From Fasciola hepatica (taxonomy: Eukaryota > Platyhelminthes > Trematoda > Plagiorchiida > Fasciolidae), in assembly GCA_948099385.1 (NCBI GenBank), contig CANUEZ040000208.1:1984001-2048000 (forward strand): 64,000 nucleotides of DNA. Reading direction: 5' to 3'. Position 1 is the stretch's first letter; each line of letters begins with the position of its first letter. The translations under genes were made by a program, and so were the position numbers. Under the pieces are notes generated by a model that worked only from the letters and a program-made list of their open reading frames with translations, was not told where the DNA came from and did not search any database. Shown in pieces: positions 1 through 11,600 of this stretch.

Positions 1-241
1 TTGCACATGGACAGAGCCCACTCGGAGACACGAACAAGGGTTGGGGTGAACGAATGTCAGTCGAACACCCAAACCACAACGCTATCCGATATCGGTCTGA
101 ACGCTTTGTTCAACATATACACTACATTATATAGCACAATCCCCAAATTTGCTTCGGCTTTCGCTTTCGCTTGGAACGGTAACAACCAAATTCTCGCACA
201 CCGATCCAATCCTATGTTCCATCACTTCTCTATTTATGGGC
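1..241 (+). repeat. Partial satellite monomer at left edge
   Basis: This is the last 241 bases of a monomer cut by the window edge. It carries the perfect 10-bp palindrome CCGATATCGG at 86-95, where most units in the first 10 kb have CCGATATGGG, and the cttggaacgg form of the microrepeat end. The array therefore continues to the left of the window. Confidence 0.95.
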
Positions 242-663
242 CTAAGTAAAACCAAGGCATTCCCTTATGAACAATCCACACAGATTGCTCATACAATGCA
301 ATAGAGCAGTAGCAGAGTAGATTTGTATAATTTGATTCTCCATGCAGCTTGACCACGGAACTGACCATTGAAAATTATGAAGCACTGTACAGCTGTTTGA
401 TCCGCTAAGGGAATCATGAGCATTGCACATGGACAGAGCCCACTCGGAGACACAAACAAGGGTTGGGGTGAACGAATGTCAGTCGAACACCCAAACCACA
501 AGGCTATCCGATATGGGTCTGAACGCTTTGTTCAACATATACACTACATGATATAGCACAATCCCCAAATTGGCTTCGGCTTTCGCTTTCGCTTTGAACG
601 GTAACAACCAAATTCTCGCACACCGATCCAATCCTATGTTCCATCACTTCTCTATTTATGGGC
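242..663 (+). repeat. Representative satellite monomer (422-bp form)
   Basis: First complete monomer, used here as a landmark for internal parts. It starts at ctaagtaaaacc, contains the TA-rich stretch ttgtataattt near 330, the 1-bp-deleted form attatgaagc near 375-384, the palindrome ACAGCTGT at 389-396, the CCGATATGGG site at 508-517, the CTTTCG hexamer tract at 574-597 and the ccgatccaatcc segment near 623-634, and ends at tatttatgggc. No half-unit internal duplication was seen, so the 423-bp unit does not look like a recent dimer of a roughly 211-bp ancestor. Confidence 0.95.
574..597 (+). repeat. CTTTCG hexamer microrepeat inside the monomer
   Basis: Four adjacent hexamers read CTTCGG, CTTTCG, CTTTCG, CTTTGA. 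The tract is present in every monomer. Variants change the edge units, for example cttcagatttcg near 30,592 and 33,551, ttcgctctcg at 41,171, and cttggaacgg in place of ctttgaacgg. The hexamer count stays constant in the units I read. It holds two to three of the monomer's CpG sites. Confidence 0.85.
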
Positions 664-825
664 CTAAGTAAAACCAAGGCATTCCCTTATGAACAATCCA
701 CACAGATTGCTCATACAATGCAATAGAGCAGTAGCAGAGAAGATTTGTATAATATGATTCTCCATGCAGCTTGAACACTGAACTGACCATTGAAAATTAT
801 GGAAGCACTGTACAGCTGTTTGATC
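626..825. other. CpG-free half of the monomer (representative)
   Basis: Between the CpG at 624-625 and the CpG at 826-827 there is no CpG for 200 bases, while a consensus monomer has 13 CpG sites packed in the other roughly 220 bases. Variants can add a site to this half (ccacgg, gcgctg). The 200-bp scale is close to a nucleosome repeat, but any link to chromatin is inference. Confidence 0.75.
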
Positions 826-3800
826 CGCTAAGGGAATCATGAGCATTGCACATGGACAGAGCCCACTCGGAGACACGAACAAGGGTTGGGGTGAACGAAT
901 GTCAGTCGAACACCCAAACCACAAGGCTATCCGATATGGGTCTGAACGCTTTGTTCAACATATACAATACATGATATAGCACAATCCCCAAATTGGCTTC
1001 GGCTTTCGCTTTCGCTTTGAACGGTAACAACCAAATTCTCGCACACCGATCCAATCCTATGTTACATCACTTCTCTATTTATGGGCCTAAGTAAAACCAA
1101 GGCATTCCCTTATGAAAAATCCACACAGATTGCTCATACAATGCAATAGAGCAGTAGCAGAGTAGATTTGTATAATTTGATTCTCCATGCAGCTTGACCA
1201 CGAAACTGACCATTGAAAATTATGAAGCGCTGTACAGCTGTTTGATCCGCTAAGGGAATCATGAGCATTGCACATGGACAGAACCCACTCGGAGACACGA
1301 ACAAGGGTTGGGGTGAACGAATGTCAGTCGAACACCCAAACCACAAGGCTATCCGATATGGGTCTCAACGCTTTGTTCAACATATACACTACATGATATA
1401 GCACAATCCCCAAATTTGCTTCGGCTTTCGCTTTCGCTTGGAACGGTAACAACCAAATTCTCGCACACCGATCCAATCCTATGTTCCATCACTTCTCTAT
1501 TTATGGGCCTAAGTAAAACCAAGGCATTCCCTAATGAACAATCCACACAGATTGCTCATACAATGCAATAGAGCAGTAGCAGAGTAGATTTGTATAATTT
1601 GATTCTCCATGCAGCTTGACCACGGAACTGACCATTGAAAATTATGAAGCACTGTACAGCTGTTTGATCCGCTAAGGGAATCATGAGCATTGCACATGGA
1701 CAGAGCCCACTCGGAGACACGAACAAGGGTTGGGGTGAACGAATGTCAGTCGAACACCCAAACCACAAGGCTATCCGATATGGGTCTGAACGCTTTGTTC
1801 AAGATATGCAATACATGATATAGCACAATCCCCAAATTGGCTTCGGCTTTCGCTTTCGCTTTGAACGGTAACAACCAAATTCTCGCACACCGATCCAATC
1901 CTATGTTCCATCACTTCTCTATTTATGGGCCTAAGTAAAACCAAGGCATTCCCTTATGAAAAATCCACACAGATTGCTCATACAATGCAATAGATCAGTA
2001 GCAGAGAAGATTTGTATAATATGATTCTCCATGCAGGTTGAACACTGAACTGACCATTGAAAATTATGGAAGCACTGTACAGCTGTTTGATCCGCTAACG
2101 GAATCATGAGCATTGCACATGGACAGAGCCCACTCGGAGACACGAACAAGGGTTGGGGTGAACGAATGTCAGTCGAACACCCAAACCACAAGGCTATCCG
2201 ATATGGGTCTGAACGCTTTGTTCAACATACACACTACATGATATAGCACAATCCCCAAATTGGCTTCGGCTTTCGCTTTCGCTTTGAACGGTAACAACCA
2301 AATTCTCGCACACCGATCCAATCCTAAGTTCCATCACTTCTCTATTTATGGGCCTAAGTAAAACCAAGGCATTCCCTTATGAACAATCCACACAGATTGC
2401 TCATACAATGCAATAGAGCAGTAGCAGAGTAGATTTGTATAATATGATTCTCCATGCAGCTTGAACACTGAACTGACCATTGAAAATTATGGAAGCACTG
2501 TACAGCTGTTTGATCCGCTAAGGGAATCATGAGCATTGCACATGGACAGAGCCCACTCGGAGACACGAACAAGGGTTGGGGTGAACGAATGCCAGTCGAA
2601 CACCCAAACCACAAGGCTATCCGATATGGGTCTCAACGCCTTGTTCACCATATACACTACATGATATAGCACAATCCCCAAATTGGCTTCGGCTTTCGCT
2701 TTCGCTTTGAACGGTAACAACCAAATTCTCGCACACCGATCCAATCCTAAGTTCCATCACTTCTCTATTTATGGGCCTAAGTAAAACCAAGGCATTCCCT
2801 TATGAAAAATCCACACAGATTGCTCATACAATGCAATAGAGCAGTAGCAGAGTAGATTTGTATAATATGATTCTCCATGCAGCTTGAACACTGAACTGAC
2901 CATTGAAAATTATGGAAGCACTGTACAGCTGTTTGATCCGCTAAGGGAATCATGAGCATTGCACATGGACAGAGCCCACTCGGAAACACGAACAAGGGTT
3001 GGGGTGAACGAATGTCAGTCGAACACCCAAACCACAAGGCTATCCGATATGGGTCTCAACGCTTTGATCAACATATACACTACATGATATAGCACAATCC
3101 CCAAATTGGCTTCGGCTTTCGCTTTCGCTTTGAACGGTAACAACCAAATTCTCGCACACCGATCCAATCCTATGTTCCATCACTTCTCTATTTATGGGCC
3201 TAAGTAAAACCAAGGCATTCCCTTATGAAAAATCCACACAGATTGCTCATACAATGCAATAGAGCAGTAGCAGAGTAGATTTGTATAATATGATTCTCCA
3301 TGCAGCTTGAACACTGAACTGACCATTGAAAATTATGAAGCGCTGTACAGCTGTTTGATCCGCTAAGGGAATCATGAGCATTGCACATGGACAGAGCCCA
3401 CTCGGGGACACGAACAAGCGTTGGGGTGAACGAATGTCAGTCGAACACCCAAACCACAAAGCTATCCGATATGGGTCTCAACGCTTTGTTCAACATATAC
3501 ACTACATGATATAGCACAATCCCCAAATTTGCTCCGACTTTCGCTTCCGCTTTGAACGGAAACAACCAAATTCTCGCACACCGATCCAATCCTATGTTCC
3601 ATCACTTCTCTATTTATGGGCCTAAGTAAAACCAAGGCATTCCCTTATGAACAATCCACACAGATTGCTCATACAATGCAATAGAGCAGTAGCAGAGTAG
3701 ATTTGTATAATATGATTCTCCATGCAGCTTGAACACTGAACTGACCATTGAAAATGATGGAAGCACTGTACAGCTGTTTGATCCGCTAAGGGAATCATGA

Positions 3801-5312
3801 GCATTGCACATGGACAGAGCCCACTCGGAGACACGAACAAGGGTTGGGGTGAACGAAAGCCAGTCGAACACCCAAACCACAACGCTATCCGATATGGGTC
3901 TCGACGCCTTGTTCACCATATACACTACTTGAGATAGCACAATCCCCAAATTGGCTTCGGCTTTCGCTTTCGCTTTGAACGGTAACAACCAAATTCTCGC
4001 ACACCGATCCAATCCTATGTTCCATCACTTCTCCATTTATGGGCCTAAGTAAAACCAAGGCATTCCCTCATGAACAATCCACACAGATTGCTCATACAAT
4101 GCAATAGAGCAGTAGCAGAGTAGATTTGTATAATATGATTCTCCATGCAGCTTGAACACTGAACTGACCATTGAAAATTATGAAGCGCTGTACAGCTGTT
4201 TGATCCGCTAAGGGAATCATGAGCATTGCACATGGACAGAGCCCACTCGGAGACACGAACAAGGGTTGGGGTGAACGAATGTCAGTCGAACACCAAAACC
4301 ACAAGTCAGTCCGATATGGGTCTCAAAGTTTTGTTCAACATATACACTACATTATATAGCACAATCCCCAAATTGGCTTCGGCTTTCGCTTTCGCTTTGA
4401 ACGGTAACAACCAAATTCTCGCACACCGATCCAATCCTATGTTCCATCACTTCTCTATTTATGGGCCTAAGTAAAACCAAGGCATTCCCTTATGAAAAAT
4501 CCACACAGATTGCTCATACAATGCAATAGAGCAGTAGCAGAGAAGATTTGTATAATATGATTCTCCATGCAGCTTGAACACTGAACTGACCATTGAAAAT
4601 TATGGAAGCACTGTACAGCTGTTTGATCCGCTAAGGGAATCATGAGCATTGCACATGGACAGAGCCCACTCGGAGACACGAACAAGGGTTGGGGTGAACG
4701 AATGTCAGTCAAACACCCAAACCACAAGGCTATCCGATATGGGTCTCAACGCTTTGTTCAACATATACACTACATGATATAGCACAATCCCCAAATTGGC
4801 TTCGGCTTTCGCTTTCGCTTTGAACGGTAACAACCAAATTCTCGCACACCGATCCAATCCTATGTTCCATCACTTCTCTATTTATGGGCCTAAGTAAAAC
4901 CAAGGCATTCCCTTATGAACAATCCACACTGATTGCTCATACAATGCAATAGAGCAGTAGCAGAGTAGATTTGTATAATATGATTCTCCATGCAGCTTGA
5001 ACACTGAACTGACCATTGAAAATGATGGAAGCACTGTACAGCTGTTTGATCCGCTAAGGGAATCATGAGCATTGCACATGGACAGAGCCCACTCGGAGAC
5101 ACGAACAAGGGTTGGGGTGAACGAATGTCAGTCGAACACCCAAACCACAAGGCTATCCGATATGGGTCTCAACGCTTTGATCAACATATACACTACATGA
5201 TATAGCACAATCCCCAAATTGGCTTCGGCTTTCGCTTTCGCTTTGAACGGTAACAACCAAATTCTCGCACACCGATCCAATCCTAAGTTCCATCACTTCT
5301 CTATTTATGGGC

Positions 5313-8300
5313 CTAAGTAAAACCAAGGCATTCCCTTATGAACAGTCCACACAGATTGCTCATACAATGCAATGGAGCAGTAGCAGAGAAGATTTGTATA
5401 ATTTGATTCTCCATGTAGCTTGAGCACTGAACTGACCATTGAAAATTATGAAGCGCTGTACAGCTGTTTGATCCGCTAAGGGAATCATGCGCATTGCACA
5501 TGGACAGAGCCCACTCGGAGACACGAACAAGGGTTGGGGTGAACGAATGCCAGTCGAACACCCAAACCACAAGGCTATCCGATATGGGTCTCAACGCTTT
5601 GTTCAACATATACACTACATGATATAGCACAATCCCCAAATTGGCTTCGGCTTTCGCTTTCGCTTTGAACGGTAACAACCAAATTCTCACACACCGATCC
5701 AATCCTATGTTCCATCACTTCTCTATTTATGGGCCTAAGTAAAACCAAGGCATTCCCTTATGAACAATCCACACAGATTGCTCATACAATGCAATAGAGC
5801 AGTAGCAGAGTAGATTTGTATAATATGATTCTCCATGCAGCTTGACCACGGAACTGACCATTGAAAATGATGGAAGCACTGTACAGCTGTTTGATCCGCT
5901 AAGGGAATCATGAGCATTGCACATGGACAGAGCCCACTCGGAAACACGAACAAGGGTTGGGGTGAACGAATGTCAGTCGAACACCCAAACCACAAGGCTA
6001 TCCGATATGGGTCTCAACGCTTTGTTCAACATATACACTACATGATATAGCACAATCCCCAAATTGGCTTCGGCTTTCGCTTTCGCTTTGAACGGAAACA
6101 AACAAATTCTCGCACACCGATCCAATCCTATGTTCCATCACTTCTCTATTTATGGGCCTAAGTAAAACCAAGGCATTCCCTTATGAAAAATCCACACAGA
6201 TTGCTCATACAATGCAATAGAGCAGTAGCAGAGTAGATTTGTATAATATGATTCTCCATGCAGCTTGAACACTGAACTGACCATTGAAAATTATGAAGCG
6301 CTGTACAGCTGTTTGATCCGCTAAGGGAATCATGAGCATTGCACATGGACAGAGCCCACTCGGATACACGAACAAGGGTTGGGGTGAACGAATGTCAGTC
6401 GAACACCCAAACCACAAGGCTATCCGATATGGGTCTCAACGCTTTGTTCAACATATACACTACATGATATAGCACAATCCCCAAATTGGCTTCGGCTTTC
6501 GCTTTCGCTTTGAACGGTAACAACCAAATTCTCGCAAACCAATCCAATCCTATGTTCCATCACTTCTCTATTTATGGGCCTAAGTAAAACCAAGGCATTC
6601 CCTAATGAACAATCCACACAGATTGCTCATACAATGCAATAGAGCAGTAGCAGAGTAGATTTGTATAATATGATTCTCCATGCAGCTTGAACACTGAACT
6701 GACCATTGAAAATGATGGAAGCACTGTACAGCTGTTTGATCCGCTAAGGGAATCATGAGCATTGCACATGGACAGAGCCCACTCGGAGACACGAACAAGG
6801 GTTGAGGTGAACGAATGTCAGTCGAACACCCAAACCACAAGGCTATCCGATATGGGTCTCGACGCTTTGATCAACATATACACTACATGATATAGCACAA
6901 TCCCCAAATTGGCTTTGGCTTTCGCTTTCGCTTTGAACGGTAACAACCAAATTCTCGCACGCCGATGCAATCCTATGTTCCATCACTTCTCTGTTTATGG
7001 GCCTAAGTAAAACCAAGGCATTCCCTTCTGAACAATCCACACAGATTGCTCATACAATGCAAAAGAGCAGTAGCAGAGGAGATTTGTATAATTTGATTCT
7101 CCATGTAGCTTGAGCACTGAACTGACCATTGAAAATTATGAAGCGCTGTACAGCTGTTTGCGCCGCTAAGGGAATCACGAGCATTGCACATGGACAGAGC
7201 CCACTCGGAGACACGAACAAGGGTTGGGGTGAACGAATGCCAGTCGAACACCCAAACCACAAGGCTATCCGATATGGGTCTCAACGCTTTGTTCAACATA
7301 CACACTACATGATATAGCACAATCCCCAAATTGGCTTCGGCTTTCGCTTTCGCTTTGAACGGTAACAACCAAATTCTCACACACCGATCCAATCCTATGT
7401 TCCATCACTTCTCTATTTATGGGCCTAAGTAAAACCAAGGCATTCCCTTATGAACAATCCACACAGATTGCTCATACAATGCAATAGAGCAGTAGCAGAG
7501 TAGATTTGTATAATATGATTCTCCATGCAGCTTGACCACGGAACTGACCATTGAAAATTATGGAAGCACTGTACAGCTGTTTGATCCGCTAAGGGAATCA
7601 TGAGCATTGCACATGGACAGAGCCCACTCGGAGACACGAACAAGGGTTGGGGTGAACGAATGTCAGTCGAACACCCAAACCACAAGGCTATCCGATATGG
7701 GTCTCAACGCTTTGTTCAACATATACACTACATGATATAGCACAATCCCCAAATTGGCTTCGGCTTTCGCTTTCGCTTTGAACGGAAACAACCCAATTCT
7801 CGCACACCGATCCAATCCTATGTTCCATCACTTCTCTATTTATGGGCCTAAGTAAAACCAAGGCATTCCCTTATGAAAAATCCACACAGATTGCTCATAC
7901 AATGCAATAGAGCAGTAGCAGAGTAGATTTGTATAATATGATTCTCCATGCAGCTTGAACACTGAACTGACCATTGAAAATTATGGAAGCACTGTACAGC
8001 TGTTTGATCCGCTAAGGGAATCATGAGCATTGCACATGGACAGAGCCCACTCGGATACACGAACAAGGGTTGGGGTGAACGAATGTCAGTCGAACACCCA
8101 AACCACAAGGCTATCCGATATGGGTCTCAACGCTTTGTTCAACATATACACTACATGATATAGCACAATCCCCAAATTGGCTTCGGCTTTCGCTTTCGCT
8201 TTGAACGGTAACAACCAAATTCTCGCAAACCAATCCAATCCTATGTTCCATCACTTCTCTATTTATGGGCCTAAGTAAAACCAAGGCATTCCCTTATGAA

Positions 8301-8693
8301 CAATCCACACAGATTGCTCATACAATGCAATAGAGCAGTAGCAGAGTAGATTTGTATAATATGATTCTCCATGCAGCTTGAACACTGAACTGACCATTGA
8401 AAATGATGGAAGCACTGTACAGCTGTTTGATCCGCTAAGGGAATCATGAGCATTGCACATGGACAGAGCCCACTCGGAGACACGAACAAGGGTTGGGGTG
8501 AACGAATGCCAGTCGAACACCCAAACCACAAGGCTATCCGATATGGGTCTCAACGCTTTGTTCAACATATACAATACATGATATAGCACAATCCCCAAAT
8601 TGGCTTCGGCTTTCGCTTTCGCTTTGAACGGTAACAACCAAATTCTCGCACACCGATCCAATCCTATGTTCCATCACTTCTCTATTTATGGGC
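5313..8693 (+). repeat. Higher-order repeat, 4 monomers x 2 (about 1,690 bp)
   Basis: Units 5313, 5735, 6158, 6580 match units 7003, 7425, 7848, 8271 in order. Shared private variants are cttgagcactg near 5419 and 7109, ctcacacaccg near 5688 and 7377, cggatacacg in units 6158 and 7848, and ctcgcaaaccaatcc at 6531 and 8222. The offset is 1,690-1,691 bp throughout. The first unit of each copy differs at several positions (for example cttatgaacagtcc versus cttctgaacaatcc), so the duplication is not the youngest in the window. Confidence 0.85.
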
Positions 8694-11600
8694 CTAAGTA
8701 AAACCAAGGCATTCCCTTATGAACAATCCACACAGATTGCTCATACAATGCAATAGAGCAGTAGCAGATTAGATTTGTATAATATGATTCTCCATGCAGC
8801 TTGACCACGGAACTGACCATTGAAAATTATGGAAGCACTGTACAGCTGTTTGATCCGCTAAGGGAATCATGAGCATTGCACATGGACAGAGCCCACTCGG
8901 AGACACGAACAAGGGTTGGGGTGAACGAATGTCAGTCGAACACCCAAACCACAAGGCTATCCGATATGGGTCTCAACGCTTTGATCAACATACACACTTT
9001 ATGATATAGCACAATCCCCAAATTGGCTTCGGCTTTCGCTTTCGCTTTGAACGGTAACAACCAAATTCTCGCACACCGATCCAATCCTATGTTCCATCAC
9101 TTCTCTATTTATGGGCCTAAGTAAAACCAAGGCATTCCCTTATGAACAATCCACACAGATTGCTCACACAATGCAATAGAGCAGTAGCAGAGTAGATTTG
9201 TATAATATGATTCTCCATGCAGCTTGAACACGGAACTGACCATTGAAAATTATGAAGCACTGTACAGCTGTTTGATCCGCTAAGGGAATCATGAGCATTG
9301 CACATGGACAGAGCCCACTCGGAGACACGAACAAGGGTTGGGGTGAACGAATGTCAGTCGAACACCCAAACCACAAGGCTATCCGATATGGGTCTCAACG
9401 CTTTGATCAACATACACACTACATGATATAGCACAATCCCCAAATTGGCTTCGGCTTTCGCTTTCGCTTTGAACGGTAACAACCAAATTCTCGCACACCG
9501 ATCCAATCCTATGTTCCATCACTTCTCTATTTATGGGCCTAAGTAAAATCAAGGCATTCCCTTATGAACAATCCACACAGATTGCTCATACAATGCAATA
9601 GAGCAGTAGCAGAGTAGATTTGTATAATATGATTCTCCATGCAGCTTGACCACGGAACTGACCATTGAAAATTATGGAAGCACTGTACAGCTGTTTGATC
9701 CGCTAAGGGAATCATGAGCATTGCACATGGACAGAGCCCACTCGGAGACACGAACAAGGGTTGGGGTGAACGAATGTCAGTCGAACACCCAAACCACAAG
9801 GCTATCCGATATCGGTCTGAACGCTTTGTTCAACATATACACTACATGATATAGCACAATCCCCAAATTGGCTTCGGCTTTCGCTTTCGCTTTGAACGGT
9901 AACAACCAAATTCTCGCACACCGATCCAATCCTATGTTCCATCACTTCTCTATTTATGGGCCTAAGTAAAACCAAGGCATTCCCTTATGAACAATCCACA
10001 CAGATTGCTCATACAATGCAATAGAGCAGTAGCAGAGAAGATTTGTATAATATGATTCTCCATGCAGCTTGAACACTGAACTGACCATTGAAAATGATGG
10101 AAGCACTGTACAGCTGTTTGATCCGCTAAGGGAATCATGAGCATTGCACATGGACAGAGCCCACACGGAGACACGAACAAGGGTTGGGGTGAACGAATGT
10201 CAGTCGAACACCCAAACCACAAGGCTATCCCATATCGGTCTGAACGCTTTGTTCAACATATACACTACATGATATAGCACAATCCCCAAATTGGCTTCGG
10301 CTTTCGCTTTCGCTTTGAACGGTAACAACCAAATTCTCGCACACCGATCCAATCCTATGTTCCATCACTTCTCTATTTATTGGCCTAAGTAAAACCAAGG
10401 CATTCCTTTATCAACAATCCACACAGATTGCTCATACAATGCAATAGAGCAGTAGCAAAGTAGATTTGTATAATTTGATTCTCCATGCAGCTTGACCACG
10501 GAAATGATCATTGAAAATTATGGAAGCACTGTACAGCTGTTTGATCCGCTAAGGGAATCATGAGCATTGCACATGGACAGATCCCACACGGAAACACGAA
10601 CAAGGGTTGGGGTGAACGAATGTCAGTCGAACACCCAAACCACAAGTCTATCCCATATCGGTATGAACGCTTTGTTCAACATATACACTACATGATATAG
10701 CACAATCCCCAAATTGGCTTCGGCTTTCGCTTTCGCTTTGAACGGAAACAACCAAATTCTCGCACACCTATCCAATCCTATGTTCCATCACCTCTCTATT
10801 TATGGGCCTAAGTAAAACCAAGGCATTCCCTTATGAACAATCCACACAGATTGCTCATACAATGCAATAGAGCAGTAGCAGAGTAGATTTGTATAATATG
10901 ATTCTCCATGCAGCTTGAACACTGAACTGACCATTGGCAATTATGGAAGCACTGTACAGCTGTTTGATCCGCTAAGGAAATCATGAGCATTGCACATGGA
11001 CAGAGCCCACTCGGAGACACGAACAAGGGTTGAGGTGAACGAATGCCAGTCGAACACCCAAACCACAAGGCTATCCGATATGGGTCTCAACGCTTTGTTC
11101 AACATACACACTACATAATATAGCACAATCCCCAAATTGGCTTCGGCTTTCGCTTTCGCTTTGAACGGTAACAACCAAATTCTCGCACACCGATCCAATC
11201 CTATGTTCCATCACTTCTCTATTTATGGGCCTAAGTAAAACCAAGGCATTCCCTTATGAACAATCCACACAGATTGCTCATACAATGCAATAGAGCAGTA
11301 GCAGAGTAGATTTGTATAATTTGATTCTCCATGCAGCTTGACCACGGAACTGACAATTGAAAATTATGGAAGCACTGTACAGCTGTTTGATCCGCTAAGG
11401 GAATCATGAGCATTGCACATGGACAGAGCCCACTCGGAGACACGAACAAGGGTTGGGGTTAACGAATGTCAGTCGAACACCCAAACCACAAGGCTATCCG
11501 ATGTGGGTCTCTACGCTTTGTTCAACATACACACTACATAATATATCACAATCCCCAAATTGGCTTCGGCTTTCGCTTTCGCTTTGAACGGTAACAACCA

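Larger units (their letters stand above)
242..5312 (+). repeat. Twelve monomers, no clear higher-order period
   Basis: Twelve complete units (242 to 4890) of mixed variants. Characteristic states are aaaaatccacac in place of aacaatccacac (units 1087, 1931, 2777, 3200, 4467), the 1-bp-deleted gaagcgctg class (1087, 3200, 4045), and gaaaatgatgg (units 3622 and 4890). The CCCATATCGG haplotype that is common further right is not seen here. Neighbouring units differ by single variants, but I could not find a multi-unit period repeated twice in full. Confidence 0.8.

Noticed and set aside
325..345. TATA-like or bacterial -10-like ttgtataat near the middle of the monomer
   Set aside because: No matching upstream element, no gene downstream and no other bacterial feature; an AT-rich word of this kind is expected by chance.
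389..396. Palindrome ACAGCTGT as a protein-binding E-box
   Set aside because: The site is frequent by chance and varies (acatctgt in 30258, 31526, 38292, 42522, 44214; acagcggt in 58590, 60280, 60702, 61124, 62393), so constraint is not evident.
580..605. Possible CENP-B-box-like match (TTTCGCTTTGAACGGTA)
   Set aside because: Only seven of the nine essential bases fit, and about one such match is expected by chance in 423 bp on two strands.
242..664. Hammerhead ribozyme, as found in some animal satellites
   Set aside because: I saw no CTGANGA core on either strand in the monomers read, so the catalytic core is missing.
664..924. Recurrent minus-strand open frame of 86 codons, one per monomer, cysteine-containing
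   Set aside because: It is shorter than one monomer, recurs because the DNA repeats, is disrupted by the 1-bp deletion in 31 units without sign of constraint, and most monomer variants change the amino acid. No recognisable domain, signal peptide or gene context. Other frames of up to 132 codons are likewise confined within one period.
904..929. Minus-strand RNA polymerase III box-like words (tagccttgtgg and tgttcgact)
   Set aside because: The A-like and B-like words are only about 6 bp apart, far too close for a tRNA or SINE promoter, and the B-like word lacks the final CC.
4226..4474. Plus-strand open frame of 82 codons starting near the gcacatggac motif
   Set aside because: Same reasoning: present only in some variants, overlaps the minus-strand frames and depends on repeat period.
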